Made by a program: the position numbers and the translations under genes. A DNA stretch of 38,817 nucleotides from positions 1 through 38,817 of the forward strand of contig NZ_JADPKR010000110.1 in the NCBI RefSeq assembly GCF_023074055.1. Direction: 5' to 3'. This document shows, in pieces, positions 23,204 through 30,741 of the stretch. The DNA is from Bradyrhizobium sp. 141. GTDB lineage: Bacteria; Pseudomonadota; Alphaproteobacteria; Rhizobiales; Xanthobacteraceae. Under the pieces are notes generated by a model. It saw only the letters and a program-made list of their open reading frames with translations. It was not told the origin of the DNA and ran no database searches. Numbering within the stretch: the first letter of the stretch is position 1; each line of letters opens with the position of its first letter.

Positions 23204-23300
23204 CGTAGGGTGGGCAAAGCGAAGCGTGCCCACCATATGCAGATGCTCCGGGGTAAGTCTGTCGGTGGGCACGGCGCTACGCGCCTTTGCCCACCCTACG
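23204..23300. repeat. Long palindromic intergenic repeat, family A (third copy)
   Basis: CGTAGGGTGGGCAAAG and CTTTGCCCACCCTACG bound the element, with inner arms GCGTGCCCACC and GGTGGGCACGGC. It lies between the last acyl-CoA dehydrogenase and the nitroreductase, leaving about 20 bases on each side. Confidence 0.9.
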
Positions 23301-23318
23301 AAGAGCGCGAGCTGATCC

Positions 23319-24017
23319 ATGGACGCTAAAGTCAACCAGAACGACCGCATCGGCGTGCTCGAAGAGCTCCTCAACGAGCGCTATTCGGTGCGCGCCTTCC
23401 TGCCCAAAGAGGTCGACCGCACCACCATCCAGCATGTGCTGACCACCGCGCAGCGCACGGCCTCATGGTGCAACAGCCAGCCCTGGCAAGTCGTCATCGC
23501 CAGCGGCGCTGCCAAGGAGCGCTTTCGCCAGGCGATCTACAAGGAGGCCTCGGGCGGTCTCGGCGACGATTACGACTTCACGCCGCCGCGCGAATATGTC
23601 GGCGTCTATCTGGAGCGCCGCCGCGAAAGCGGTTTTCAGCTCTACAACACGCTCGGCATCGCCCGCGGTGACAGAAGCGCCTACGCCACGCAGGCGCTAG
23701 AGAACTACAATTTCTTCGGCGCGCCGCATGTCGCGATCATCCACACCAATGAGCCGCTCGGCATTTACGGCGCGATCGACTGCGGCGCCTATGTCTCCAA
23801 CTTCATGCTGGCCGCGCAGGCGCTCGGGCTCGGCACGATTCCGCAGGCCGCGCTCGCGCGGCATTCCGGCCTGATCCGCCGCCACTTCAACCTGCCCGAC
23901 GATCGCCGCGTCGTCTGCGGCATCTCGTTCGGCTATGCCGACGACGCCCACAAGGTCAACAGCTACCGCACCTCGCGTGCGAGCGTGGCTGATACCGTGA
24001 CCTTCGCAGACGAGTGA
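23319..24017 (+). CDS. Nitroreductase-family flavoprotein
   Basis: The 232 residues match the FMN-binding nitroreductase fold: LNERYSVRAFLPKEVD at the start with the RxSxR-type FMN phosphate contact, TASWCNSQPWQVVIASG (the N and P of the flavin pocket) and the C-terminal GLGTIPQAALARHSGLIRRHF and VVCGISFGYADDAHKVNSYR. These enzymes use NAD(P)H to reduce nitro, quinone, or enone-type substrates. It is the last gene of the catabolic run, so it may reduce a pathway intermediate. A hairpin terminator follows. Confidence 0.88.
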   Translation: MDAKVNQNDRIGVLEELLNERYSVRAFLPKEVDRTTIQHVLTTAQRTASWCNSQPWQVVIASGAAKERFRQAIYKEASGGLGDDYDFTPPREYVGVYLERRRESGFQLYNTLGIARGDRSAYATQALENYNFFGAPHVAIIHTNEPLGIYGAIDCGAYVSNFMLAAQALGLGTIPQAALARHSGLIRRHFNLPDDRRVVCGISFGYADDAHKVNSYRTSRASVADTVTFADE

Positions 24018-24048
24018 TCGCTCGGCGCAGCCCCGCGTCACACGCGCG

Positions 24049-24078
24049 CGAAGACGGCCGTGGAAACGGCCGCCTTCG
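24049..24078. terminator. Hairpin terminator between convergent nitroreductase and ecfG
   Basis: CGAAG-A-CGGCCG (24049-24060) pairs with CGGCCG-C-CTTCG (24067-24078) around the loop TGGAAA, with a single mismatch. Only a short T stretch follows on the plus side. It lies between two converging genes and can fold on either strand. Confidence 0.7.
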
Positions 24079-24099
24079 TTTGTCTCGGTCGATTGGCCG

Positions 24100-24648
24100 T
24101 CAGCCGCCGCTGCCGCCGATCACGGCCCGCACGGTCTCGTCAGGCCCAAAATCCTCGGCACCGTCGACATAGAGCAGCGCGGCGAGCTTCGAGCGGGCGC
24201 GGTTGACGCGGCTCTTGATCGTACCGACCGCGCAGCCGCAGATCGAGGCCGCATCCTCGTAGGAGAAGCCCGAGGCGCCGACCAGGATCAACGCTTCACG
24301 CTGGTCCTGCGGAAGCTTGTCGAGCGCCGTGCGAAACTCCTCGAACTCTAGATGCGCGTTCTGCGACGGCTGTGTTTTCAGCGTCTTGGCGTAGTTGCCT
24401 TCGGCATCCTCGACCTCGCGCCGCCGCTTGCGATAGTCGGAGCGGAACAGGTTGCGCAGGATCGTAAACAGCCACGCCGGCAGGTTGGAGCCGGGCTGGA
24501 ACGAGTCGATGTTGGCGAGCGCGCGGAGCAGCGTCTCCTGGACCAAATCGTCGGCGCGGTCCGCATTGCCGCTGAGTGAAATGGCGAACGCGCGCAGACT
24601 GGGCACGGCCGCCAGGATGTCATTACGCAGGGAGTCCGTGAGAGGCAT
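24100..24648 (-). CDS. ecfG: RNA polymerase sigma factor EcfG (general stress response)
   Basis: The 182-residue protein has the two-domain ECF layout. Region 2 is ADDLVQETLLRALANIDSFQPG, then LPAWLFTILRNLFRSDYRKRRRE. Region 4 is LDKLPQDQREALILVGASGFSYEDAASICGCAVGTIKSRVNRARSKL. The sequence and the neighbours identify it as EcfG, the sigma factor that directs transcription from GGAAC-N16/17-CGTT promoters in stressed alphaproteobacteria. It is held inactive by NepR and freed when phosphorylated PhyR binds NepR. Its start codon overlaps the nepR stop codon (TAATG), so the two are translationally coupled. Confidence 0.95.
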   Translation of the reverse strand: MPLTDSLRNDILAAVPSLRAFAISLSGNADRADDLVQETLLRALANIDSFQPGSNLPAWLFTILRNLFRSDYRKRRREVEDAEGNYAKTLKTQPSQNAHLEFEEFRTALDKLPQDQREALILVGASGFSYEDAASICGCAVGTIKSRVNRARSKLAALLYVDGAEDFGPDETVRAVIGGSGG

Positions 24649-24881
24649 TAATCCCTCCCATTGTTGTTGTCGTTGGATCCGCCCTCATCGCCCAATTGGG
24701 GTGTCGCTCCCGGCGCATCAAGCTTCTTGATCAGTTCTGCGAACCGATCTGGAACCCCTTGTCGTACGACATCATCATACATGGCGCGCAACTGATGCCC
24801 GATCCGGGATTGGATTTCCGGAGTGAGGCCTCCCTTGCCGGGGGTCGTGCTTCTGCTGGCTTGAGACTTGAGATCTTTCAT
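24648..24881 (-). CDS. nepR: Anti-sigma factor NepR
   Basis: Seventy-seven residues from the ATG at 24881 (MKDLKSQASRSTT). The central block, GGLTPEIQSRIGHQLRAMYDDVV followed by VPDRFAELIKKLD, is the NepR signature: two amphipathic helices that clamp EcfG and are competed off by PhyR. The polar, disordered tail (GDEGGSNDNNNGRD) is usual. A longer in-frame start at 24965 is possible but adds a non-conserved leader. It is the first gene of the nepR-ecfG unit and divergent from phyR. No consensus EcfG promoter was found on this strand of the spacer. Confidence 0.93.
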   Translation of the reverse strand: MKDLKSQASRSTTPGKGGLTPEIQSRIGHQLRAMYDDVVRQGVPDRFAELIKKLDAPGATPQLGDEGGSNDNNNGRD

Positions 24882-24997
24882 GACCTGTTCCACGTTTCCC
24901 CGAGTTAAGTTACTGTAAGTTCGAGAGGTTTTCTCAACCGGGAGCCGTTCCCTGGTTAGGCACAATTCCAGGTTCGAGAAAAAGTTCCCGCCCGAAC

Positions 24998-25022
24998 GGA
25001 ACTTTTCTCAGGTTGAGGCGTA
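24998..25022 (+). promoter_or_regulatory. Probable EcfG-type promoter of phyR (one mismatch)
   Basis: GGAAC (24998-25002), 16 bases, then CGTA (25019-25022) differs from the EcfG consensus only in the last base. It points to phyR, about 90 bases downstream. In related bacteria phyR is under its own sigma factor, so an autoregulatory site here is expected. Confidence 0.6.
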
Positions 25023-25113
25023 ATCAGCCCAGCAGGGGAACCCGGGCCCCCCGGCGTGACGCCTGACCTCAGGATTGGACCTCAAGGCCGGCCCGAATAC
25101 GAATGGAGTGGGG

Positions 25114-25920
25114 ATGTCCCGTTCACAGCTTGTTGCTGAACACTTGCCGTTGTTGCGCCGGTACGCACGCGCCCTGACAGGCAGCCAGGCCTCCGGTGAC
25201 GCCTACGTCGCAGCCATGTTGGAAGCCATGCTGGGAGATCCGGCGGTGCTCGACGAGAGCCATGGGCCGCGCGCCGGCCTGTTCCGGCTGTTCACCCAGA
25301 TCTGGAATTCGGTCTCCGTCAACGACGATTCGGAGGTGACGACGCTGCCGATGCCGCCAGAGCGGCGTCTGTCGAACATCACACCGCTGCCGCGGCAGGC
25401 CTTCCTGCTGCTCTCGCTGGAGGGATTTTCGGAAGAGGAAGTCGGCTACATCCTCAGCACCGACGTCGGCGAGACGCGGCGCCTTGCGGACGCCGCAGGC
25501 CGCGAGATGGCGGCCGAGATCGCGACCGACGTGCTGATCATCGAGGACGAGACCTTCATCGCCATGGACCTCGAGAGCCTGGTGAAGAATCTCGGTCACA
25601 ACGTCGTCGGCGTCGCGCGCACCCACGCAGATGCGGTGGCGTTGGCCAAGAACAAGCGGCCGGGCCTGATCCTCGCCGATATCCAGCTCGCGGACGGCTC
25701 GTCGGGCCTGGACGCCGTCAACGAGTTGCTGCGTACCTTCGAGGTGCCGGTGGTGTTCATCACCGCCTATCCGGAGCGCTTCCTCACCGGCGAGCGCCCC
25801 GAGCCGGCGTTCCTGATCTCAAAACCGTTCCAGCCCGCGATGGTGTCGGCGGTGGCGAGCCAGGCGCTGTTCTTCCAGCGCAACTCGCGCAACCGGACGC
25901 CGAAGGCGCCGGCGGCGTAA
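25114..25920 (+). CDS. phyR: PhyR, general stress response regulator (sigma-like domain plus receiver)
   Basis: From the ATG at 25114 (preceded by GGAGTGGGG) the product has 268 residues. Residues 1-~130 form an ECF-sigma-like domain that mimics EcfG (MSRSQLVAEHLPLLRRYARAL, FLLLSLEGFSEEEVGYIL). Residues ~139-256 are a receiver domain with the acidic pair E144/D145 (LIIEDETFIAMDLES), the phosphoacceptor D189 (LILADIQLADG) and the lysine of LISKPF. After phosphorylation the sigma-like domain binds NepR and releases EcfG. No HWE-type histidine kinase gene lies in the window. The upstream TTG start at 25075 is unlikely. Confidence 0.95.
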   Translation: MSRSQLVAEHLPLLRRYARALTGSQASGDAYVAAMLEAMLGDPAVLDESHGPRAGLFRLFTQIWNSVSVNDDSEVTTLPMPPERRLSNITPLPRQAFLLLSLEGFSEEEVGYILSTDVGETRRLADAAGREMAAEIATDVLIIEDETFIAMDLESLVKNLGHNVVGVARTHADAVALAKNKRPGLILADIQLADGSSGLDAVNELLRTFEVPVVFITAYPERFLTGERPEPAFLISKPFQPAMVSAVASQALFFQRNSRNRTPKAPAA

Positions 25921-25953
25921 GCTTGCGGGCCTGACGTTTTGCGAATGCGATCC

Positions 25954-25987
25954 GATCCGGCGTGCTGCAGGGCACGCCGGATCTTTT
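25954..25987 (+). terminator. Rho-independent terminator of phyR
   Basis: GATCCGGCGTGC (25954-25965) and GCACGCCGGATC (25972-25983) form a perfect 12-bp stem with a 6-base loop, then TTTT. It lies 34 bases after the phyR stop codon. Confidence 0.92.
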
Positions 25988-26064
25988 ATGGCCGTCAGCC
26001 GGCTTGACGGATATCGAATTCGCCGCTCAAACCTCGTGCATCGCCCCCAATCGGAGACGTGCAC

Positions 26065-26664
26065 ATGGACCAGCAACTCCTCGACCGCCTCGCCATTCGC
26101 GACCTCGTCGAGAACTGGGCGGTGTGGCGCGACGCCGGCGACTGGGAGCGCTTTGCCACGGTCTGGCATGACGAAGGCTGGATGTCCGCGACCTGGTTTC
26201 AGGGGCCGGCGCGGGATTTCATGCGCGTCAGCCAGGAGGGCTTTGCCAGGGGCGTTCGCATCCTGCATTTCCTCGGCGGCAGCAGCATCGACCTCGCAGG
26301 CGAGCGGGCCATCGCACAGACCAAGATGACGATCTCGCAGCGCGCCCCGGTGCACGACGTGCTCTGCGACGTCGTCTGCACCGGGCGCTTCTATGATTTC
26401 CTGGAGAAGCGGCAGGGAAGATGGGGCATCGTCCGCCGCCAGCCGATCTACGAAAAGGACCGGATCGACCCGGTCGATCCCGCCGCGACGCTCCGTCTCG
26501 ACCAGAAGGCGCTTGCCGCGCTGCCCGAAGGCTACCGCCACCTCGCCTATATGCAGGAACTGATCGGCTACAAGGTCAAGCGCGACATGCCAGGCCTGAT
26601 CGGCGCCGAAGTGGAGAAGCTGTATGGCGAGGGACGGACATGGCTGGCAGGGAAGGTCTCTTGA
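26065..26664 (+). CDS. SnoaL-like / NTF2-fold protein
   Basis: The ATG at 26065 is favoured over the GTG at 26059 because CGGAG lies at the right distance. The 199 residues begin MDQQLLDRLAIRDLVENWAVWRDAGDWERFATVWHDEG, the typical opening of SnoaL_4-type cone-shaped domains. They continue with RVSQEGFARGVRILHFLGGSSIDLAGERAIAQTKMTI and VVCTGRFYDFLEKRQGRWGIVRR. These folds serve as small hydrolases, isomerases, dehydratases or binding proteins; the active acid/base residues cannot be named with certainty. It stands alone between the stress locus and the patatin gene. Confidence 0.8.
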   Translation: MDQQLLDRLAIRDLVENWAVWRDAGDWERFATVWHDEGWMSATWFQGPARDFMRVSQEGFARGVRILHFLGGSSIDLAGERAIAQTKMTISQRAPVHDVLCDVVCTGRFYDFLEKRQGRWGIVRRQPIYEKDRIDPVDPAATLRLDQKALAALPEGYRHLAYMQELIGYKVKRDMPGLIGAEVEKLYGEGRTWLAGKVS

Positions 26665-27168
26665 CGTCTCGAGCGATAGCAGGGCGCCGTTACGTTTACG
26701 GCCACGGGCGTCCCTTCGCCGGCAAACTCACAACGCAGCCGCTTCGTGCAGGGATGGCGCGAAACGGAGTTGCGCGATCCGTTCCAGACCTGCGAGCGTG
26801 ACGCGGTAGTCGCCGATCTCGATCCGGCGGCCAACGTCTTGTGCCACCATCGGTCCATCACATAGGCTGCGACGGCAAGGCGGCTGCGTGAAGCGGCTGG
26901 CGATATTTTCTCTGAGGATTTTCTTCTGCACTTCCAGCCCGATGCCACGAACGAGGGTGAGGGCGGTCTGGCTTTTCTCGGCCTGTAATCTCGATCACAT
27001 ATTTTAGGATGTGTTTCGTGCATGATGGTTGTCTTGACGCGACCTGTTTTGAAGGTCGGATCGAATTGATGCCGCGGCACATTCTGCAGCCGTCGCATAT
27101 GAGAATTGTGAGCTATCGAATTGCTGCAGCCGGCATTGCCGGTTGCCCTTGCAGCCTGGGAGGGGCGG
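26665..27168. other. 504-base spacer containing a possible decayed minus-strand gene
   Basis: On the minus strand a frame open from about 27000 to a stop at 26728 reads EKSQTALTLVRGIGLEVQKK, then VGRRIEIGDYRVTLAGLERIAQL. This looks coding in style, but it has no good start. It may continue, after a frameshift in an A run near 26975, into another frame ending in HILKYVIEI further upstream. I infer a degraded small gene. No promoter for the patatin gene could be fixed; its ribosome binding site is at 27157-27164. Confidence 0.3.
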
Positions 27169-28308
27169 ATGCCCAAGACCAAGCAACAACATTTGGACAG
27201 CACGAACGGACCAAAGCGGATACTGGCTCTCGATGGGGGTGGGATACGCGGCATCCTCACCCTCGAATATCTTGAAGTCATGGAGCGGGAGTTCAGGAGA
27301 CGATTCAACAATCCGAAATTCCTGCTCTGCGACTATTTCGATCTCATCGGGGGCACATCGACGGGGTCGATCATCGCGGCCGGTCTGGCTTGTGGATTGA
27401 CGGTGGAGCAGCTCAAGAAGCTCTACACCGGGATCGGGACGGATGTTTTCCAGGCCGAGTTCTGGAGGCTCGGGCTGTTGGCGCCAAAGTTCAAATCTGA
27501 ACCACTTCAAGATGCGCTCGATGAGCAACTCGGGGCAGATACAACGCTCGACAGCGAGCGCATCCGCACCGGCTTGATGATCATGACGAAGCGCCTCGAC
27601 ACCGGCAGCCCCTGGCCGCTGCACAACCATCCCGCCGCTCGATATGCCGCGCAGGACGGCAAGTTGCATTTGACCAAGGTGGTCCGGGCGAGCACGGCAG
27701 CACCGACCTATTTCAAGCCTCAGGAAATCGACATCTCCTCGCGTGAGGGAAAAATCGTCGCCGGCGCGTTCGTCGACGGCGGTGTGAGCCCTTTCAATGA
27801 CCCGTCGTTGCAACTGCTGATGCTGGCCGCGCTCGATGGCCATGGTTTTCGCTGGCCAACCGGCAGAGACAAGCTGTTGCTGATCTCGATCGGAACGGGC
27901 ACGTTCAAGAAGACTTACACGACGGAACAGATCACGGGCATGGCCGCGGCCGAGCAGGGCCTGCGATCGCTGCAATCCCTCATGGATGATTGCGGGCGCG
28001 TCAATCAGACGATGCTGCAATGGCTGACGAGCTGCCTGACGCCATCGGCGATCGACAGCGCCGTGGGGGATATGAAGCTGGACAGCCAGAGAGGCCCGCA
28101 ACTGGCCACCTATGCGCGCTATAACGTGCTCCTGGAGCCCGGCTGGCTGAAGACCACGGTCAAGCTCGACCTTTCGCCGGAAGCTGTCACGAAGATCGCG
28201 GCGATGGATGATCCCAACAATCTCGCGGACCTTGCCGACATCGGGCAGCTTGCCGCGAAGGAGCAGGTTAAGCCGGAACACTTTCCGCCCTGCTTCGATG
28301 TGAGCTGA
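27169..28308 (+). CDS. Patatin-like phospholipase, putative effector of the adjacent sensor protein
   Basis: The ATG at 27169 follows a strong GGGAGGGG site and gives 379 residues. The patatin catalytic elements are complete: oxyanion hole DGGGIRG (ILALDGGGIRGILTLEYL, ~residues 20-30), nucleophile Ser in GTSTG (DLIGGTSTGSIIAAGLA, ~65) and catalytic Asp in the DGG of FVDGGVSPFNDPS (~205). It probably hydrolyses membrane phospholipids or other lipid esters. Related patatins (for example CapV of CBASS) are effectors of nucleotide-activated antiviral systems, but no cyclase gene is present here. The TIR/SLOG-like gene follows after 48 bases, so one transcript is likely. There is no signal peptide. 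Confidence 0.88.
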   Translation: MPKTKQQHLDSTNGPKRILALDGGGIRGILTLEYLEVMEREFRRRFNNPKFLLCDYFDLIGGTSTGSIIAAGLACGLTVEQLKKLYTGIGTDVFQAEFWRLGLLAPKFKSEPLQDALDEQLGADTTLDSERIRTGLMIMTKRLDTGSPWPLHNHPAARYAAQDGKLHLTKVVRASTAAPTYFKPQEIDISSREGKIVAGAFVDGGVSPFNDPSLQLLMLAALDGHGFRWPTGRDKLLLISIGTGTFKKTYTTEQITGMAAAEQGLRSLQSLMDDCGRVNQTMLQWLTSCLTPSAIDSAVGDMKLDSQRGPQLATYARYNVLLEPGWLKTTVKLDLSPEAVTKIAAMDDPNNLADLADIGQLAAKEQVKPEHFPPCFDVS

Positions 28309-28356
28309 CCCAGCGACGGCCGGTGCCCAGGCGTAGCTTCTGATCCAGATCCGAGG

Positions 28357-30447
28357 ATGTCAGTCATGGAAGTCACGCGCGCTTTCATCGTTCGTCCCTT
28401 CGGCACGCAGGACGGCATCGATTTCGATCGGGTGGAAGGGGATCTTATCGCACCTGCGCTCAAGGCGGCCGGAATTGAAGGCCGCACCACGCTCGAGATC
28501 ACACGGCAGGGCAACATTCGGGAGGATATGTTCAGGCTGCTGGTGCTCTCCGATCTGGTGATCGCCGACCTCTCCATCCACAACGCCAACGTATTCTACG
28601 AGCTTGGTATCCGGCACGGTTTGCGCGATCGGCACACGCTGCTGATGCGCGCCAAGGGTACGCAGGACAAGTATCCCTTCGATCTTCAGACCGATCGATA
28701 TGGTCAATACGATCCGGCGGACCCCGCCGCCGCGCTCCCTGGCTTTCTCGAGTCGCTCAGGGCGACGCTTGCCGACACCAACAAGGACAGCCCGGTCTTC
28801 AAGTTGCTCCCTCGTCTGACGCCGCACGACCGGGCCGCGCTCATGGTCGTGCCGTTCGATTTCCAGGAAGAGGTCGAGATCGCGCAAAAGGCGGGTCGCG
28901 CCGGCGACCTGCGGCTGCTCGCTCAGGAGGTCCGTGGTTTCGAATGGGGGAGCGCGGGATTGCGGATTGTTGGCGATGCGCAATTTCGGATCAAGGCCTT
29001 CGCCGGAGCCAAGGAGACGTTCGAACTGCTTCGGGGCCTGGACAGCAACGATCTTCAGGCCAATTACCGCCTGGGCACGATCTATCAGAAGCTGGCGGCC
29101 AGGGCCCTTGGTCCCGATTCAAAGCTCGACTGCATCACGCGTTCGGAACAGGCGATCAATCGGGTCCTCGCCCGCACGATGCCGCCGAATGATCGCGATG
29201 AGACGCCCAAGGAATCGGCGGAGCGGCGGTTTCACCGCGCCGAAGGACATTCACTGCTGGGAAGCAACGCCAAGACGCGATGGATTGACGACTGGCAGAC
29301 CGCGGCCTCACCCAACGCGCAACGTGAGGCGGCCCTCCGCTCGCCACATCTTTCCTCCGCCATCCAGCATTATCTCGATGGCTTCGCCGAAGATCTGGAC
29401 AGCTTCTATGCGGGGATCAACGCGCTTGCGATGCTGACGATCCAGATCAGTCTCGCCAAGGCGCTTCCCGACGTCTGGGCTGATAGTTTCGATGACGGGG
29501 ACGCGGCGATCATCGCTCTCAAGGCCAGCGAACGTCGTGCCGGTCGTCTCGCTGCGGCGTTACACCTGGCCGTCGGCAACGATGACAAGGTGGTACGGAA
29601 GGGCGAGAAATTCGATGTCTGGAAGGAAATCAGCCGTGCGGACCTGTCGTTCCTCACGGCCGAGAAGCCGGCACAAGCCGGGACCGCCTATCGAAGAGGC
29701 CTGGCAAATGCGGGCCCGTTCGAAATCGATGCGGCGCGGCGCAATCTCCTGCAGTTTCGCGAGCTCGGGGTGCTTTCGGCAAACGCCGAAGCCGCGCTGA
29801 GGGAGATGAACCAGGCTGCGCCGGATAAACCCGTGGCGTTGCCCGTGCGGGTCATCCTTTTCACGGGCCATATGCTGGACACGCCCCGCCGGGACAAGAA
29901 CGACCCGCGTTTTCCCAACACACCCGAGGCCGTGGCCACGGCGCGCACGATGATCGAAAAAGCGGTCAAGGCGGAGATGAACGAGAATGGTGGCGTTGCT
30001 TTCGGCATCGCAGGCGGCGCTTGCGGCGGCGACATCCTGTTCCACGAGGTCTGCAACGCGCTCAACGTCCCCACGCAGCTTTTGCTGGCGTTGCCGGAGG
30101 CCCAGTTCCAGGCCGAATCGGTCAATCACGGAGGGGTCGATTGGGTGATGCGATACCAGCAACTCTGCCAACGCGTGACGCCTCGCGTGCTTGCCGAATC
30201 CAAGGATTTGCCGCGCTGGCTTTCCGGCAAGAAGGGCTACGATATCTGGCAGCGGAATAATCTCTGGATGATGTTCAACGCCCTGGCCACGCAAGCGCGC
30301 TACCTGACGCTGATCGCGCTCTACAATCGCGAGAAGGATCCCGAGGGCCCCGGGGGCACGGCGCATCTCGCGAATGTCGCGGCGGACTGGGGATTCAAGA
30401 CGGTCGAACTCGACGCGCGGCAATTGCTGAAGGCCGGCGGTACGTAA
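28357..30447 (+). CDS. Multidomain protein: NDT/TIR-like N-terminus, helical repeat (DUF4071-like) middle, SLOG-like C-terminus
   Basis: The 696 residues fall into three parts. Residues 1-~140 resemble the nucleoside-2-deoxyribosyltransferase/TIR-like fold: RAFIVRPFG, then REDMFRLLVLSDLVIADLS and NANVFYELGIRHGLR, where E82 takes the catalytic-Glu place of that family. The middle (~150-480) is helical and TPR-like (FELLRGLDSNDLQANYRLGTIY), as in proteins annotated DUF4071. Residues ~495-640 read VRVILFTGHMLD, RFPNTPEAVATARTMI and GIAGGACGGDILFHEVC, the pattern of SLOG-like nucleotide-binding domains known from nucleotide-signalling conflict systems. I infer a sensor or producer of a nucleotide signal acting with the patatin upstream. 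The catalytic state is untested. Confidence 0.75.
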   Translation: MSVMEVTRAFIVRPFGTQDGIDFDRVEGDLIAPALKAAGIEGRTTLEITRQGNIREDMFRLLVLSDLVIADLSIHNANVFYELGIRHGLRDRHTLLMRAKGTQDKYPFDLQTDRYGQYDPADPAAALPGFLESLRATLADTNKDSPVFKLLPRLTPHDRAALMVVPFDFQEEVEIAQKAGRAGDLRLLAQEVRGFEWGSAGLRIVGDAQFRIKAFAGAKETFELLRGLDSNDLQANYRLGTIYQKLAARALGPDSKLDCITRSEQAINRVLARTMPPNDRDETPKESAERRFHRAEGHSLLGSNAKTRWIDDWQTAASPNAQREAALRSPHLSSAIQHYLDGFAEDLDSFYAGINALAMLTIQISLAKALPDVWADSFDDGDAAIIALKASERRAGRLAAALHLAVGNDDKVVRKGEKFDVWKEISRADLSFLTAEKPAQAGTAYRRGLANAGPFEIDAARRNLLQFRELGVLSANAEAALREMNQAAPDKPVALPVRVILFTGHMLDTPRRDKNDPRFPNTPEAVATARTMIEKAVKAEMNENGGVAFGIAGGACGGDILFHEVCNALNVPTQLLLALPEAQFQAESVNHGGVDWVMRYQQLCQRVTPRVLAESKDLPRWLSGKKGYDIWQRNNLWMMFNALATQARYLTLIALYNREKDPEGPGGTAHLANVAADWGFKTVELDARQLLKAGGT

Positions 30448-30497
30448 GTCGAAGCCAGGCTTCCGTCCTTGCGGTCGAGGTGGGGGGCGGTGGGTAC

Positions 30498-30537
30498 AAA
30501 AAAAGTAAGGCGCGACTGGCATCACCACAGTCGCGCC
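30498..30537 (-). terminator. Rho-independent terminator on the minus strand
   Basis: GGCGCGACTG (30509-30518) and CAGTCGCGCC (30528-30537) form a perfect 10-bp stem with a 9-base loop. The A run at 30498-30504 is a U tract when read on the minus strand, so termination fits minus-strand transcription even though no minus-strand gene precedes it. On the plus strand it may only protect the end of the upstream operon mRNA. Confidence 0.75.
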
Positions 30538-30610
30538 CTACGTCGCCGGCTTATGGGGCAGGGGGGAATAGCCGGCTGTTGAGACGACTCCTGTCTGCGC
30601 GAGTCGTTCC
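30505..30610 (-). ncRNA. Candidate small RNA with three hairpins (minus strand)
   Basis: Read on the minus strand from about 30610, three stem-loops follow each other. First is ACGACTC/GAGTCGT (arms at 30601-30607 and 30584-30590) with a 10-nt loop. Second is AGCCGGC/GCCGGCT (30570-30576 and 30545-30551) with a ~18-nt loop rich in C (read as UUCCCCCCUGCCCC). Third is a terminator stem at 30509-30537. No coding frame is convincing. A C-rich exposed loop is typical of small RNAs that pair with Shine-Dalgarno regions. An AT-rich patch at 30619-30629 could hold the -10 box. Family not assigned. Confidence 0.5.
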
Positions 30611-30741
30611 ACGCCCTACGAAATATTTTGCGCACGCTGCAGCATTTATCGCACACGGTTAAGTGATCGTAACGGCCAAGAACCCCCGGTCCTCCGCCCG
30701 CGTTGTTCCCGCGATCGCCATGGGGCGAGGGATCGACAGCC

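Noticed and set aside
24947..24988. GGAAC motifs on the minus strand before nepR
   Set aside because: Neither has CGTT or a close variant 16-17 bases downstream, so no EcfG promoter for nepR-ecfG could be supported.
27169..30447. A CBASS operon
   Set aside because: The patatin resembles CBASS effectors, but no CD-NTase, ubiquitin-like or HORMA gene is present, so the pair should not be called CBASS.
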